Below are positions 15,781 through 24,774 of a stretch of DNA of 64,000 nucleotides, piece by piece. Below the pieces are notes generated by a model. The model searched no databases. It was not told where the DNA came from and saw only the letters and a list, made by a program, of their open reading frames with translations. Position numbers and translations under genes: made by a program. Position 1 is the first letter of the stretch, and every line of letters starts with the position of its first letter. Source of the stretch: Vulcanisaeta thermophila (GTDB lineage Archaea; Thermoproteota; Thermoprotei; Thermoproteales; Thermocladiaceae); NCBI RefSeq assembly GCF_001748385.1, contig NZ_BCLI01000005.1:62001-126000 (forward strand). Direction: 5' to 3'.

Positions 15781-16139
15781 CTATTCCCACCAAGGTTCTC
15801 AAGGTAATCCCTACCCACCTCAACCTCACCCTCAATAAAGCCATCTTCATAAACCCTCACATTGAGTTCCCAGGGATCAGCCAAACGCTTAGCCATGCTG
15901 CAAAGCTCGGGCTTACCCATGGGGGAAGTTTTTAGCACGGCCGGGAAAGCCTCTTTGAATCCCACCCGCCTCATATGGCTACATAACTCCCTCGTGACCT
16001 GTGGGGGTACGTAGAGTAGGAATACGTTATCTTTCAGAGGCTCGTCCTGCAGGACAATGACTCTGCGTTCATCGTCAAGCACGACCTCCCTAGGAATATA
16101 AGTCTCATAGTCCGGGTAAAACCTGGCATGGCTAGCCAT
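15777..16139 (-). CDS. Hypothetical protein, first gene of a PaREP1 operon
   Basis: A soluble protein of about 120 residues starting MASHARFYPDYETYIPREV. The frame is open to 16205, but a TATA-like gttttaaaatc (about 16170-16180 read on the minus strand) sits inside the longer version about 35 bases before the ATG at 16139, so I prefer the shorter form. It contains several strands (RRVIVLQDEPL, VFLLYVPPQV, NVRVYEDGFIEGEVEVG). No family is recognised. It overlaps the membrane-protein gene by 4 bases. Confidence 0.5.
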   Translation of the reverse strand: MASHARFYPDYETYIPREVVLDDERRVIVLQDEPLKDNVFLLYVPPQVTRELCSHMRRVGFKEAFPAVLKTSPMGKPELCSMAKRLADPWELNVRVYEDGFIEGEVEVGRDYLENLGGNR

Positions 16140-16267
16140 AACACGCCACAATAGATCATGCCGAGATGATTTTAAAACCTTCGCCACCCCAGGGAGGCAC
16201 CCCATTCAAATAAGCCCTTCCTCGATGCCCCTATGCATTCCTGGCGTGGGATGTCGAGGGAGGTAAG

Positions 16268-16630
16268 TTATAGTGCCAGTATCGCCTCCACTTTCCTCAA
16301 CTGCTTCGTCACCGGATCCACCTCCAATCCAAGTCCTTCGAGCGCATACACCCCAAGAACCTCCTGATCCCCCTCCTCAGCAAACACCACAATAGTAGTT
16401 GCCCACTCACCAAAACACTCAATCACAACCTCACCCACCCACCTCTCAACGATACCACCCCCAATCACCCCAAACCTCCACCTAACCATAGGCTTGACAC
16501 CCAACCCCTCAAGCCTCTCCCGCCTAACCCATGAATAAGTACTACCGGCGTCAACAGGAAGCTCAAGCTCCATAAACCTAGATGGATCACGGGGATTACT
16601 AAGCCTCACCCTAACCACAATATGACCCAT
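16268..16630 (-). CDS. Clan AA (retropepsin-like) aspartic protease
   Basis: A paralogue of the protein at 8425-8787, similar over its whole length. The active-site triplet is D-A-G in ELPVDAGSTYSWV, compatible with a retropepsin homodimer, unlike the DTR of its sister. Other shared features are RWRFGVIGGGIVER, VVFAEE and ALEGLGLEVDPVTKQLRKVEA. The frame opens at 16657, but TATA tttataata occupies 16659-16667, about 33 bases before the ATG at 16630, which also aligns with the paralogue start (MGH). Confidence 0.65.
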   Translation of the reverse strand: MGHIVVRVRLSNPRDPSRFMELELPVDAGSTYSWVRRERLEGLGVKPMVRWRFGVIGGGIVERWVGEVVIECFGEWATTIVVFAEEGDQEVLGVYALEGLGLEVDPVTKQLRKVEAILAL

Positions 16631-16722
16631 AAACCACCCCAAACTAAACCTCAACACCTATTATAAACACTACACAAAACACACAGAAACCCCAAGAAAA
16701 ACACCCATGAAACCCAACAACA

Positions 16723-17706
16723 CTAATTCACTCTTCTACCTATTACATAACCCTGCTTCTCAATGGGTACAATGGCGCTTCTTATGGGTTTTAGCTCTGT
16801 TTTGAATCCAGCCTCCTCCAGTCTCTTAATTATTGGTTCCGGCCCGTTGTGGTATTCGATGATGACTTGGTTGAAGGCTTCTAGGGTATTCTCATCGGTG
16901 TTCCTGAGTGCTTCGTATTCGCAGCCTTCGCAATCCATCTTAAGCACCGCACCCCTAAGGTTGAACTCGCTCACGAGCGTCCCCAGTGTGTAGACCCTAA
17001 CGTCAACGCCATGGTTGCATGGCCTGAAGAGTCTGTAATCCAAGGCATCACCACACGCCCTAACAAAACCATCAAACGAACCCACGGCAGCATTGAGAAG
17101 CTTAACCCTGTGGGAGACCCCATTCAACTCAACAACACGCCTCGCAGTATCGTAGAGGTTTGGGTAAGGCTCAAGAGCAATAACCATGTCAGCACCCCTT
17201 AGCGCAAACATGACCGCTGTATCACCAACGCCAGCACCAACATCAACAACAACCTTACCACGAACATCAACATCATCATAAGCACCACCAAGGAAATTCT
17301 CACAGAGAATATCGTAAATGAAGGGTATAACGTCAGGAGGAAGCCTAACCAGGGCATTGCCATACCCAAACACCAATAAATCACCATCAAAACGGGCACC
17401 CAACCCCCTAACGCAACCAAGGGCTGGCACAGCATAAACCCAACCCACGGGCACAAAGAAACCATCCAGTAAAAACCCATCACCCAGGCACTTGAAGTCA
17501 TGGAATAAGCCTTCGTAATGGGCACTAACAATCATGGAATAGTGACTGGGGCTTAGAGGGAACTCCCCACCACCACACTTAACCACCAAGTCACCCTTCC
17601 TCAACAAGCCACGCCTCATTAACCAGTACCTGATGCCTAGGCTTAGCCAGTTCCTGAATAAATGCCTACTGCGTAGCAAAACCCTGGCACTCCTTAATAA
17701 GCCCAC
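16723..17706 (-). CDS. FkbM family methyltransferase
   Basis: A 327-residue SAM-dependent methyltransferase. Motif I is VVVDVGAGVGDTAVMFAL (about residues 152-169), the acidic end of the next strand is VIALEPYPN, and the FkbM signature LKMDCEGCEYEAL lies near residue 255. Length is normal for the archaeal FkbM proteins with an extra N-terminal domain. In glycan clusters these enzymes O-methylate sugars. It is separated from its neighbours and is one of four FkbM genes or remnants in the window. Confidence 0.85.
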   Translation of the reverse strand: MGLLRSARVLLRSRHLFRNWLSLGIRYWLMRRGLLRKGDLVVKCGGGEFPLSPSHYSMIVSAHYEGLFHDFKCLGDGFLLDGFFVPVGWVYAVPALGCVRGLGARFDGDLLVFGYGNALVRLPPDVIPFIYDILCENFLGGAYDDVDVRGKVVVDVGAGVGDTAVMFALRGADMVIALEPYPNLYDTARRVVELNGVSHRVKLLNAAVGSFDGFVRACGDALDYRLFRPCNHGVDVRVYTLGTLVSEFNLRGAVLKMDCEGCEYEALRNTDENTLEAFNQVIIEYHNGPEPIIKRLEEAGFKTELKPIRSAIVPIEKQGYVIGRRVN

Positions 17707-17748
17707 GATTGTGGGTTGTGCGTGTGCTTAAATGCGTTATGCATTTAA

Positions 17749-18114
17749 GTGCTGTGGTTTGCTTGTTTCGTGGTTTTGGTCTCGGTGGTTTGGTTGAATT
17801 ACAACAGCATGGGGTTCAGGGATGTTATGCTCCAAAGCCTTGATTCTTTCATGAGCCTTGTCTTCGACGACTACGAGTTGATCATTGTGGATAATGCCTC
17901 AAACGACGGTAGCTTCGAGTTGATAAGGAGACACGTTGAGGAGGCGAAACCGAGCAGCCTACATAGCAATAGAGGATAGACAGGAACTCGGCAAACTAGA
18001 CCTATACAAGGCACCTCACGTGAAATCCAGCGCAATAGAACTCACGGGACTATTCAGACTATTCACCAAGAAATTAATCACATTCAACGATTTAACACCA
18101 CCTCACGACCCATA
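17749..18114 (+). pseudogene. GT2 glycosyltransferase remnant joined to an unrelated tail
   Basis: Codons from 17749 encode the start of a GT2 domain: VSVVWLNYNSMGFRDVM and LIIVDNASNDGSFELI. The homology stops near 17945, before the DxD motif. A second open frame (about 17955-18114) gives AYIAIEDRQELGKLDLYK and LFRLFTKKLITFNDL, which is not GT2-like and ends in TAA. This appears to be a deletion joint between two old genes. It is the only plus-strand gene-like item between 11.8 and 49 kb. Confidence 0.5.
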
Positions 18115-18448
18115 AGAACATAAAGACTCTAGCCCACCTACAATACCAATTTATTCTTATAGAGACAAACCTTCATGCCAATGCAACCACTCTCATACGA
18201 GCCCTCACATCCATGTTATACCTCACGCATCATAGCTTATAAACTTACCTAACTAATATGCCAATGAAGCCGCATCACCCATACCCAAGATAACACAACC
18301 AGTCAACCATAGAATATAAAGTCACCTCATTCACAACCATCACCTGTAAAGCTTCAACACAAGGACCACACTCTACTTTAATCCACCAACATTAAAATTA
18401 CCATGCACCCTAAAGACCCTCAACCCCACACCTAAACCATCCAATAAT
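18115..18448. other. Intergenic, nothing recognised
   Basis: An A/C/T-rich stretch with almost no G on the plus strand and no supportable gene. Confidence 0.4.
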
Positions 18449-19281
18449 TTAAGAGGCATTAACCCTATAAGCATGAATTAAACCCACCCTGCCGCCCCTC
18501 ACAACATTAACTTTATACCCTCCCCTCATTAAATGCCTTACAATAGGCTTAAGAGAACCATGATATTCAAGACCTATCTCCTTAAAGGGCAGCTTAGCCG
18601 GATCAATGCTCAGTAAAACATCGTACTCACACCCTTCACAATCCATCTTAAGCACATCACCCATCAACGGTAATTTAATGGACCTAACCTTAAGCATGCC
18701 ACCCTCCCGAGTTTTCGCTAGCATTAAGTAATTACTATCATCAAGCCCAACCTCACCATCCTCACTCCACACAGCTAAATTATAAGCCTTAATTACGCCA
18801 CGGAGATTATTAACCTCAATATTCCTAATTAAATACGCATAAAGCCTGGGGTGCGGCTCGTAAGCCAAAACCTCACGAGCCCCCTTCATTATAAAGTAAA
18901 TGGGCATATCGCCTATGTAAGCACCAACATCAATAACCACACGACCTTTAACATTAAGGAACCCCCCACTCCTCATCAACAAACGTTGCCCTCAAAACCG
19001 AGAGTACCGTCGCATCATCCACAGGGTACTCAATGCTATAGCCATTACTCAGTTACCAAGCCCCTCTGAACCTTAATGCCTCTTCTCATAAGCCCCACAA
19101 AACCACTAAACCCAGGAAGCCCCTCACGATTAAGAGGGAAGGATAAATCACTAACAACAATATAATCACCAACCTGCCTCACCACAACACCCACATCCAC
19201 AGCCCTAAGGACATTCTTCAAAAGCCAAACACCAGACCTAAAACCAAGCCTCGCACTAAGCCTAAAACCATTTAATTCCAA
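18449..19281 (-). pseudogene. FkbM family methyltransferase with two frameshifts
   Basis: Three consecutive frames make one FkbM protein. From the TTG at 19281 the first runs to RGLVTE and a TAA. After removal of one T near 19045 the second gives NGYSIEYPVDDATVL and VLRATFVDEEW. After removal of one G from the GGGGGG run (18962-18967) the third gives VVIDVGAYIGDMPIYF (SAM motif I) and VLKMDCEGCEYDVL (FkbM signature). The lesions are single-base changes, so inactivation is recent, or they are sequencing errors. Without repair only the 177-residue catalytic part could be made from an internal start at 18982. Confidence 0.75.
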
Positions 19282-19372
19282 TGAAAACCACCACCTAAAG
19301 CTAACTCACCAATAACCCTTAACATTAACATTCCAACTAATCCTAAGATACTTAATTCCCAGCCTAATCAAC

Positions 19373-20485
19373 TCACTCATTAAGCCTCACCCTTAAATGA
19401 CCCAGGATAAAATCCCTTATACGCACCACAGTATCACCCCCATCAATCCTAGACACCTCTATTAATAAGGTATCACTAGAATCACCCTTAACAAACTCCA
19501 TAGTCTTCGTATCATAGACCAGGGCTACGGTGGGCTTACCCAAGGCCCTCGAGAATACCACCGCATGATGCCGCATAGCAATCATAATGTCAACACCACG
19601 CACAACACACATAACACTCAACGGATCCATCTCCCTATCAATAAGCACAACATCATTAACCCTCTTCTTAAACATTCTACCTATTATTAAGTCATTATCA
19701 AACCACCTATTGCTAAAGCTTCCAAAACCAAAAGGTATGAAGACCACTGAACCACCAACTTCCCTAATAAACCAATTAGCAACATCAACCACAAGCTTAA
19801 GCACAACCCTATTAGTCCCGGGATCCAACGTTCTAAGATTGACACCAAGAATAGGCCTCTTAACACCCAACCAAAGATCACTCACGCCCCTACACCGCTG
19901 ATCACTAAGCATCCTAACAAGCTTAGGGGTAGGATCAGGCTCAAGGACCACGTCCCTTGAGACGCCCGTAAGCCTAAGCACAGCGTAGGAGTAAGCATCC
20001 CTAACACCAACATAGTCAGAAGAATTAATGAGCAACCTAACAAGCAACGCCGTAAAACCCGTAAAAGGCCTAGGTACACGCTCAATCACGGGCTTACCAT
20101 GCCAGGAATAAGGATAAACACCAACAGAACGGAAAACAACACGCTTACCAAGCAACCTAGCCATCAAACCCAACAAAGCCATCCTACGCCAAGTCTCACC
20201 ACCATACCTACCACCACCGGCAAAAACCAAGACATCACTGGTCAGAAACTCACGCCAGAAGAAAGGCGATAATAAACTCTCCCTAACAGCCATAACACCA
20301 TGAAGCTTTATAGTGCGCGATGGGTTAGAGGATAAAACTACAAAATCTACATCACCATAAGCTGACCTATACTCGTCAATAAGCGCTGTTAAAATAGCCT
20401 CATCACCAGTATTACCAAACCCAAAATAACCATGGATGAGCACTCTAAGAAACTTACTTCTACTCATATAATACCCAATACTCAT
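19373..20485 (-). CDS. Polysaccharide pyruvyl transferase family protein (CsaB-like)
   Basis: 370 residues with the family start VLIHGYFGFGNTGDEAILTAL, a Rossmann-like first half (VLVFAGGGRYGG) and a second half with GVNLRTLDPG, VVFIPFGFGSFSN and MIAMRHHAVVFSRALGKPTVAL. CsaB-type enzymes add ketal-linked pyruvate to cell-wall or S-layer-binding glycans. In archaea the acceptor is a surface glycan, by inference. The ATG at 20485 is supported by a TATA box about 25 bases upstream. The gene stands alone between broken neighbours. Confidence 0.8.
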   Translation of the reverse strand: MSIGYYMSRSKFLRVLIHGYFGFGNTGDEAILTALIDEYRSAYGDVDFVVLSSNPSRTIKLHGVMAVRESLLSPFFWREFLTSDVLVFAGGGRYGGETWRRMALLGLMARLLGKRVVFRSVGVYPYSWHGKPVIERVPRPFTGFTALLVRLLINSSDYVGVRDAYSYAVLRLTGVSRDVVLEPDPTPKLVRMLSDQRCRGVSDLWLGVKRPILGVNLRTLDPGTNRVVLKLVVDVANWFIREVGGSVVFIPFGFGSFSNRWFDNDLIIGRMFKKRVNDVVLIDREMDPLSVMCVVRGVDIMIAMRHHAVVFSRALGKPTVALVYDTKTMEFVKGDSSDTLLIEVSRIDGGDTVVRIRDFILGHLRVRLNE

Positions 20486-20504
20486 AATTAAGAGTGAGCT
20501 ATTA

Positions 20505-20513
20505 AACTTATAG
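20505..20513 (-). promoter_or_regulatory. TATA box for the pyruvyl transferase gene
   Basis: On the minus strand ctataagtt is centred about 25 bases before the ATG at 20485, so the message is probably leaderless. Confidence 0.5.
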
Positions 20514-20570
20514 GATATAGCAAGTTCCTTACCAAACTAAGCACTATTAGGTCTAAGACTTTGATGCAAA

Positions 20571-22067
20571 TTATTTGAAAAATTCTATTAAAACTCTTCC
20601 ATCGATCCAATCAGGTATAGGCTTGTCGAATATATGCAATATCGTAGGAACTATGTCAACTAAACTAATACTTACATTCGATCTATACCTGTTCTTAAAG
20701 AATGGTCCCTTAGCTATTAAAAATCCACTCATTTTATGCCATCCTGTCTGATAATTATATGGTGGATACATAATATATTCGTGTAGCTTAGGACCGAAAT
20801 CCGACAAACTATCATCACCTGCCGCACCACATCCGTAAGCTACATATTTGTAATCTTTAGGTATTACATATATATCCGGTCCATACTCTAGATCAGGGAT
20901 GAGATCCTTCTTTAAGACTATTTTTTCTATGATAGGCTCATGTGTAACTGGATCTTTTAATTCATTGATAAGATGAAAAGATATATACTTTACCAAGTTA
21001 TTATAATCTACCTCATTTCTTATTATTTTTCTATTAATGTATATTTGTCCTATCCATCCCGATGAATAAGCTAGACTTGTATTATAATCGATATCCGATA
21101 AATTTAATCTTAGCCTTGGCAATCTATCATATAATAGACGTAAAAACTTGTCAGGCAAACGAATTTTCCCATAAAGTATTCTCTTTAATGAAGTCGTAAT
21201 AGATCTTTTAAAGGATAATAATCCTAGTTTATGCAACACATGATTCAAAAATATCGTTCCATTCAAGGGTCCTATTTCGTATGGTGTCACAATAAATATC
21301 GTTGTATTATCGTCAGCATTATCCATGATTTTTTTAATGGTAGCGTCGATTAAGTTATAAAAATCATATATTCTATTTATGATTATAGATTTTTGTCCAT
21401 TATCGTTGTGGAATTTGGGGTATGTACTATCTAAGTATTTCCATAGATAATGATGAACTTCTTCAACAAAAAAGAACGAAGTTATCAAGAAATGCCACTC
21501 AAAATTTTTAATCAAATACATCAATATTTCACTCTCTTTTTTCGTTATTTCTATCATACTATTGAGAAATTCAAGATCGCGATAGGGTCTATACCATTTA
21601 ATGTTTTTGTACATCTCTCTAATACGGAATCTTTTATCTAGTAAATTTATTAAATCATATGGATAGGTTGCAATTCTTTCGTGCGATGCTACGTACCCAC
21701 TTATAATAAATCCATTAATAGGTTCAGGAGGATATGTAAAGGGTACATTTACAACCCCGGTTTTTAAGTTATAAGCATTTAGGAGTTTCCAAATTGGTGG
21801 CTTTCGTAGATCTTTAGGAGTAAGGTTCTTCTTCACACCATTGCTATCCACTACACAATACTCTATTATTCCATGTTTTCTAGGGTATGTACCTGTAATT
21901 AAAGATGCCCAGATCGATGGGCTCACCAAAGGAAAGATGGGTTGTAATGTCCCATAAACTCCAGTGTCTTTTAACTCTTTTATTGTAGTAAAAATATCCG
22001 TATCCACTGCATTTATCGGTAGACCTGGCAACCCAACTACTATTACTTTCCTATTCTGTGTGCTCAT
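20571..22067 (-). CDS. Alkaline phosphatase superfamily protein, metal-site residues lost
   Basis: A 498-residue protein with the layout of the type I phosphodiesterase / nucleotide pyrophosphatase group: VIVVGLPGL at the N-terminus, nucleophile region PLVSPSIWASLITGTYPRKHG (split here only to name it), IFIVTPYEIGPLNGTIFLNH near residue 260, and a final GWHKMSGFLIAKGPFF. In active members the first motif is GLDG and the third is SDHG; here they read GLPG and TPYE, so two metal ligands are gone while the last His is kept. It may be catalytically dead or altered. The gene is markedly more AT-rich than the window average. Confidence 0.7.
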   Translation of the reverse strand: MSTQNRKVIVVGLPGLPINAVDTDIFTTIKELKDTGVYGTLQPIFPLVSPSIWASLITGTYPRKHGIIEYCVVDSNGVKKNLTPKDLRKPPIWKLLNAYNLKTGVVNVPFTYPPEPINGFIISGYVASHERIATYPYDLINLLDKRFRIREMYKNIKWYRPYRDLEFLNSMIEITKKESEILMYLIKNFEWHFLITSFFFVEEVHHYLWKYLDSTYPKFHNDNGQKSIIINRIYDFYNLIDATIKKIMDNADDNTTIFIVTPYEIGPLNGTIFLNHVLHKLGLLSFKRSITTSLKRILYGKIRLPDKFLRLLYDRLPRLRLNLSDIDYNTSLAYSSGWIGQIYINRKIIRNEVDYNNLVKYISFHLINELKDPVTHEPIIEKIVLKKDLIPDLEYGPDIYVIPKDYKYVAYGCGAAGDDSLSDFGPKLHEYIMYPPYNYQTGWHKMSGFLIAKGPFFKNRYRSNVSISLVDIVPTILHIFDKPIPDWIDGRVLIEFFK

Positions 22068-22085
22068 TCAAATTTCACCATAGTA

Positions 22086-22094
22086 GTTTAATAC
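22086..22094 (-). promoter_or_regulatory. TATA box for the phosphatase-superfamily gene
   Basis: On the minus strand gtattaaac is centred about 23 bases before the ATG at 22067. Confidence 0.45.
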
Positions 22095-22106
22095 ACCTCC
22101 TATGTA

Positions 22107-22474
22107 TTAAATATTATGTCTCGTGGTTTTGAACATACTTAAACCGTTCGTGTTCGCTACGAAAAACCAATTTCTCTTAACTAAAATGACCAGGAAGTTA
22201 TATCGTGCTACTATATAACGTATCTGTGAGTTGCCGTAGCATCTCGACGGCCACCTAGTCCTTAGTTCGTACATCAATACTATGACCTTGTTTCGTAAAA
22301 TCTTAGCTATAAGCATCCATAGTAAATACGATGATCCATGAAAGCCTTTATGAAGCATTTAGAAACATTGATTCTTCTAGGTCCTCAACATTATCGTAAG
22401 AACTCTGATTACTGTTGATTGTCAACACCGACAGATCCAAGGAACACGATCAGCTTGTATCTCTTCATTGCCAT
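22107..22474 (-). pseudogene. P-loop kinase remnant (paralogue of the gene at 24091-24774)
   Basis: From ATG 22472-22474 the frame begins KRYKLIVFLGSVGVD, matching RFIVILGPVGVGKST of the intact kinase, but the Walker A lysine region reads DNQQ and a stop follows. In another frame (22107-22358) FHGSSYLLWMLIAKIL parallels YHGPSYILWRLVARLL, and RTRWPSRCYGNSQIRYI parallels LRSRWAGRGYGDSQLHYV. The middle of the gene (about 80 residues) is missing. It is a clear decayed duplicate. Confidence 0.65.
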
Positions 22475-22512
22475 TACCTTTTAATTAGTCTTTCAAGATA
22501 ACCTATTAGGCA

Positions 22513-23031
22513 TTAATAACCCTGCTTACTTCTACTTACATAAAGCCTCTTCAACTTATCAGCAACATGTGATCCAGGAGAAATTAGGTTGGGCGTACCA
22601 GACAATGTCCCTACCACTAAATCCAATTCTTAAAACAGTCTCATTAACTTCGGCGGGGTGACGGTAACCAAGCTCCTTAAGCAATCTAGGTTTTATTTCA
22701 AAAACATCAACATCCCTACCCCTGGGCACAAACCTACCAATCATTATATCATGAGTCTCTATAGTTTAGCATAAAACACCCGAACCCTCTTAAATTCAGG
22801 CATTGAGAACACCTTAGGCAACCAACCATAAGTATTAGGTGGAGGCACACGCACCTTCATTAAATAACCATTCACATACCTCTTATACAATGCACTAAAC
22901 GCATCATAACGTGCATCATCAAGCACAATGAACAAAAACCTATCCCTAGTCACAACGTACCTAAATAAATCAAACCAATGCCACCCACCACCAATATGCC
23001 GAACCACCAAGGATAAACCACGCCTAATCAA
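22513..23031 (-). pseudogene. Sulfatase-like (alkaline phosphatase fold) gene, frameshifted and shortened
   Basis: The first frame (22759-23031) has FLFIVLDDARYDAFSALYKRY-type residues: an Asp-Asp metal site followed by PPPNTYGWLPKVFSM. It ends at a TAG. After a one-base shift the next frame (22559-22744) gives ETHDIMIGRFVPRGRD and GRDIVWYAQPNFSW. A third short frame ends ADKLKRLYVSRSKQGY at 22513. The order fits one protein of an archaeal sulfatase-like family with an internal deletion after the AQPxF motif. The normal length would be over 250 residues. Confidence 0.55.
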
Positions 23032-23089
23032 CGCCTAATAAATAGCACCAGTAGGATCAATCCTAAGCGAATTAACAAAACCTCTAATA

Positions 23090-24094
23090 TCAACTAAGAC
23101 CATATCTAATCACGTAATACTTATTAATTAAATAACGAACAAACCCACCATCCAATTGATAAAGTAAGCCTAGAAAACCCGACAAAACCCTCCAGGGAGA
23201 CCGATCCATCAATCCACGCAGCAAAGCATATGACGACACTCGAAGAACCTTACGCCTATCTGCACCCCTCAATACCAAACCCACAACATTATAACTATAA
23301 CCACCCAAAGGATTACACCAAAGAGGTATCTTATCAAGTTCCCTGAATACTGAACGTAAATACTCAAAACCATAGTAATTCATAATGGAAGATCTCATAA
23401 ACCTAACCTTTAATACTTCAATGCTCTGGGACCAAGGCAATGAAACTTGATTTCCGTGAACTCTATAGTAAGCTAGCTTTATAGGCTCATGAAGCAAGGT
23501 AACCCCACTATAAAATGCGGCCAGTGTTACAAACAAATCTGGACTGTTAAACAGCTTCCTTAAGTAAGGTAACCATCTAATCAACACATCACGTCTAACA
23601 GCAATGCTACTCATAATGGAGCCTATATTCACTAGCTTGCATAAATATGAACTTTTTAAGTTATCCTCTAATTTTAATTTTATTTCCTTAATAGGGCCTC
23701 CTATTGATTCACCAATAACTTTATTCTCAGAGTTAATGACATAAGCAAGGTGATGAAAATACCCAATATTATCATTTGTTGAAAAAATATTATATAAGTA
23801 CTTAAGTTTATTGGATCTAAATGCATCATCATCATCAAGAAATGTCACTACCTCACCTTCTGCTTCCTCCAAACCTCTTGCTATGTATGCTCCTATGGGC
23901 TCATTACTTAAATTTAATACCTTAATATTGCCTTTAGTAATGCTTAGTTTGTCTACGTATGGATCTTCGAAATTTTTAATTATGATAACTTCGAAAGGTT
24001 TATCGAAATTCTGATTAAGTACGGACTTCACAGCAAATCTTAAGTATCCACGCCTATTGTAAGCCGTAATCAAAACAGAGATGTAAGGCTTCAT
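23090..24094 (-). CDS. Glycosyltransferase family 2
   Basis: A 334-residue GT-A fold enzyme: YISVLITAYNRRGYLRFAVK at the N-terminus and EGEVVTFLDDDDAFRSNKL with the DDD metal/nucleotide motif at residues 87-90. It lacks membrane spans, so it is a cytoplasmic enzyme adding one sugar to a lipid-linked or soluble acceptor. The donor cannot be told. Its ATG overlaps the stop of the kinase gene by 4 bases. It is the last gene of a three-gene operon (GT4, kinase, GT2). Confidence 0.85.
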   Translation of the reverse strand: MKPYISVLITAYNRRGYLRFAVKSVLNQNFDKPFEVIIIKNFEDPYVDKLSITKGNIKVLNLSNEPIGAYIARGLEEAEGEVVTFLDDDDAFRSNKLKYLYNIFSTNDNIGYFHHLAYVINSENKVIGESIGGPIKEIKLKLEDNLKSSYLCKLVNIGSIMSSIAVRRDVLIRWLPYLRKLFNSPDLFVTLAAFYSGVTLLHEPIKLAYYRVHGNQVSLPWSQSIEVLKVRFMRSSIMNYYGFEYLRSVFRELDKIPLWCNPLGGYSYNVVGLVLRGADRRKVLRVSSYALLRGLMDRSPWRVLSGFLGLLYQLDGGFVRYLINKYYVIRYGLS

Positions 24095-24774
24095 ATAATC
24101 ACCTTAAGTATCGTATTGAATGTTTCCTTTATACCTAATCCATCCGTGTTTATCTTAAAAACTTTACTTTGACCTCCTTTTTGATAAATAAATAATTTAT
24201 CAAGAACAACCTTTTGAAACAATACGTAATGTAATTGAGAATCTCCATATCCTCTTCCAGCCCATCTACTTCTTAGTGTATTAACGTCGGCATCCAAGAT
24301 TACCACCGTATCAGGCTTAAACCTTAACATCAGGGAATAAATAATTAACAATGATAGCCTTGGTAATCTACCCCTCATCCTTAAAACCCTCCATGCAAAA
24401 TAATAATCAATAAACGTTGAATGAAAATACTCCTCACTAAACACTACAAAACCAAGGCTCCTGAGAATAAATGCCCTAATGAGCTTAAAAAGCAGAAAAT
24501 AAGAATCTAGGAGGGAAGAAATTAAGGTTAAAGCCCTAGCCAGATTCATTCGACCACTCACAGGTATCTCATACCATGGCGCATACCTACCCGGTAAGTT
24601 TAGGAGCCTCGCTACTAACCTCCATAGTATATAGCTTGGCCCATGATAGGATTTAATAAATACACTCGAAGTCCTAACCCCCCTCACTTCATAGAACCTC
24701 CGCAGGGCTCTTATCATCGTGGACTTACCCACACCCACAGGCCCCAAAATAACTATAAACCTGCCTCTACCCAT
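24091..24774 (-). CDS. P-loop kinase, thymidylate-kinase-like fold
   Basis: 227 residues with Walker A GPVGVGKST (11-19), VVFSEEYFHSTFIDYYFAW in the middle, and VVILDADVNTLRSRWAGRG, the strand and LID-like arginines of dTMP kinase relatives. It lacks the exact DRY/DRW and LID motifs of true dTMP kinases. Its position inside a glycosyltransferase operon suggests phosphorylation of a sugar, lipid or polyprenol, by inference. It overlaps the upstream GT4 by 8 bases and the downstream GT2 by 4. A broken paralogue lies at 22107-22474. Confidence 0.75.
   Translation of the reverse strand: MGRGRFIVILGPVGVGKSTMIRALRRFYEVRGVRTSSVFIKSYHGPSYILWRLVARLLNLPGRYAPWYEIPVSGRMNLARALTLISSLLDSYFLLFKLIRAFILRSLGFVVFSEEYFHSTFIDYYFAWRVLRMRGRLPRLSLLIIYSLMLRFKPDTVVILDADVNTLRSRWAGRGYGDSQLHYVLFQKVVLDKLFIYQKGGQSKVFKINTDGLGIKETFNTILKVII

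Noticed and set aside
20571-22067. Active nucleotide pyrophosphatase
   Set aside because: The overall fold fits, but the metal-binding Asp and the Asp-His pair are replaced, so a plain enzyme call would be misleading.
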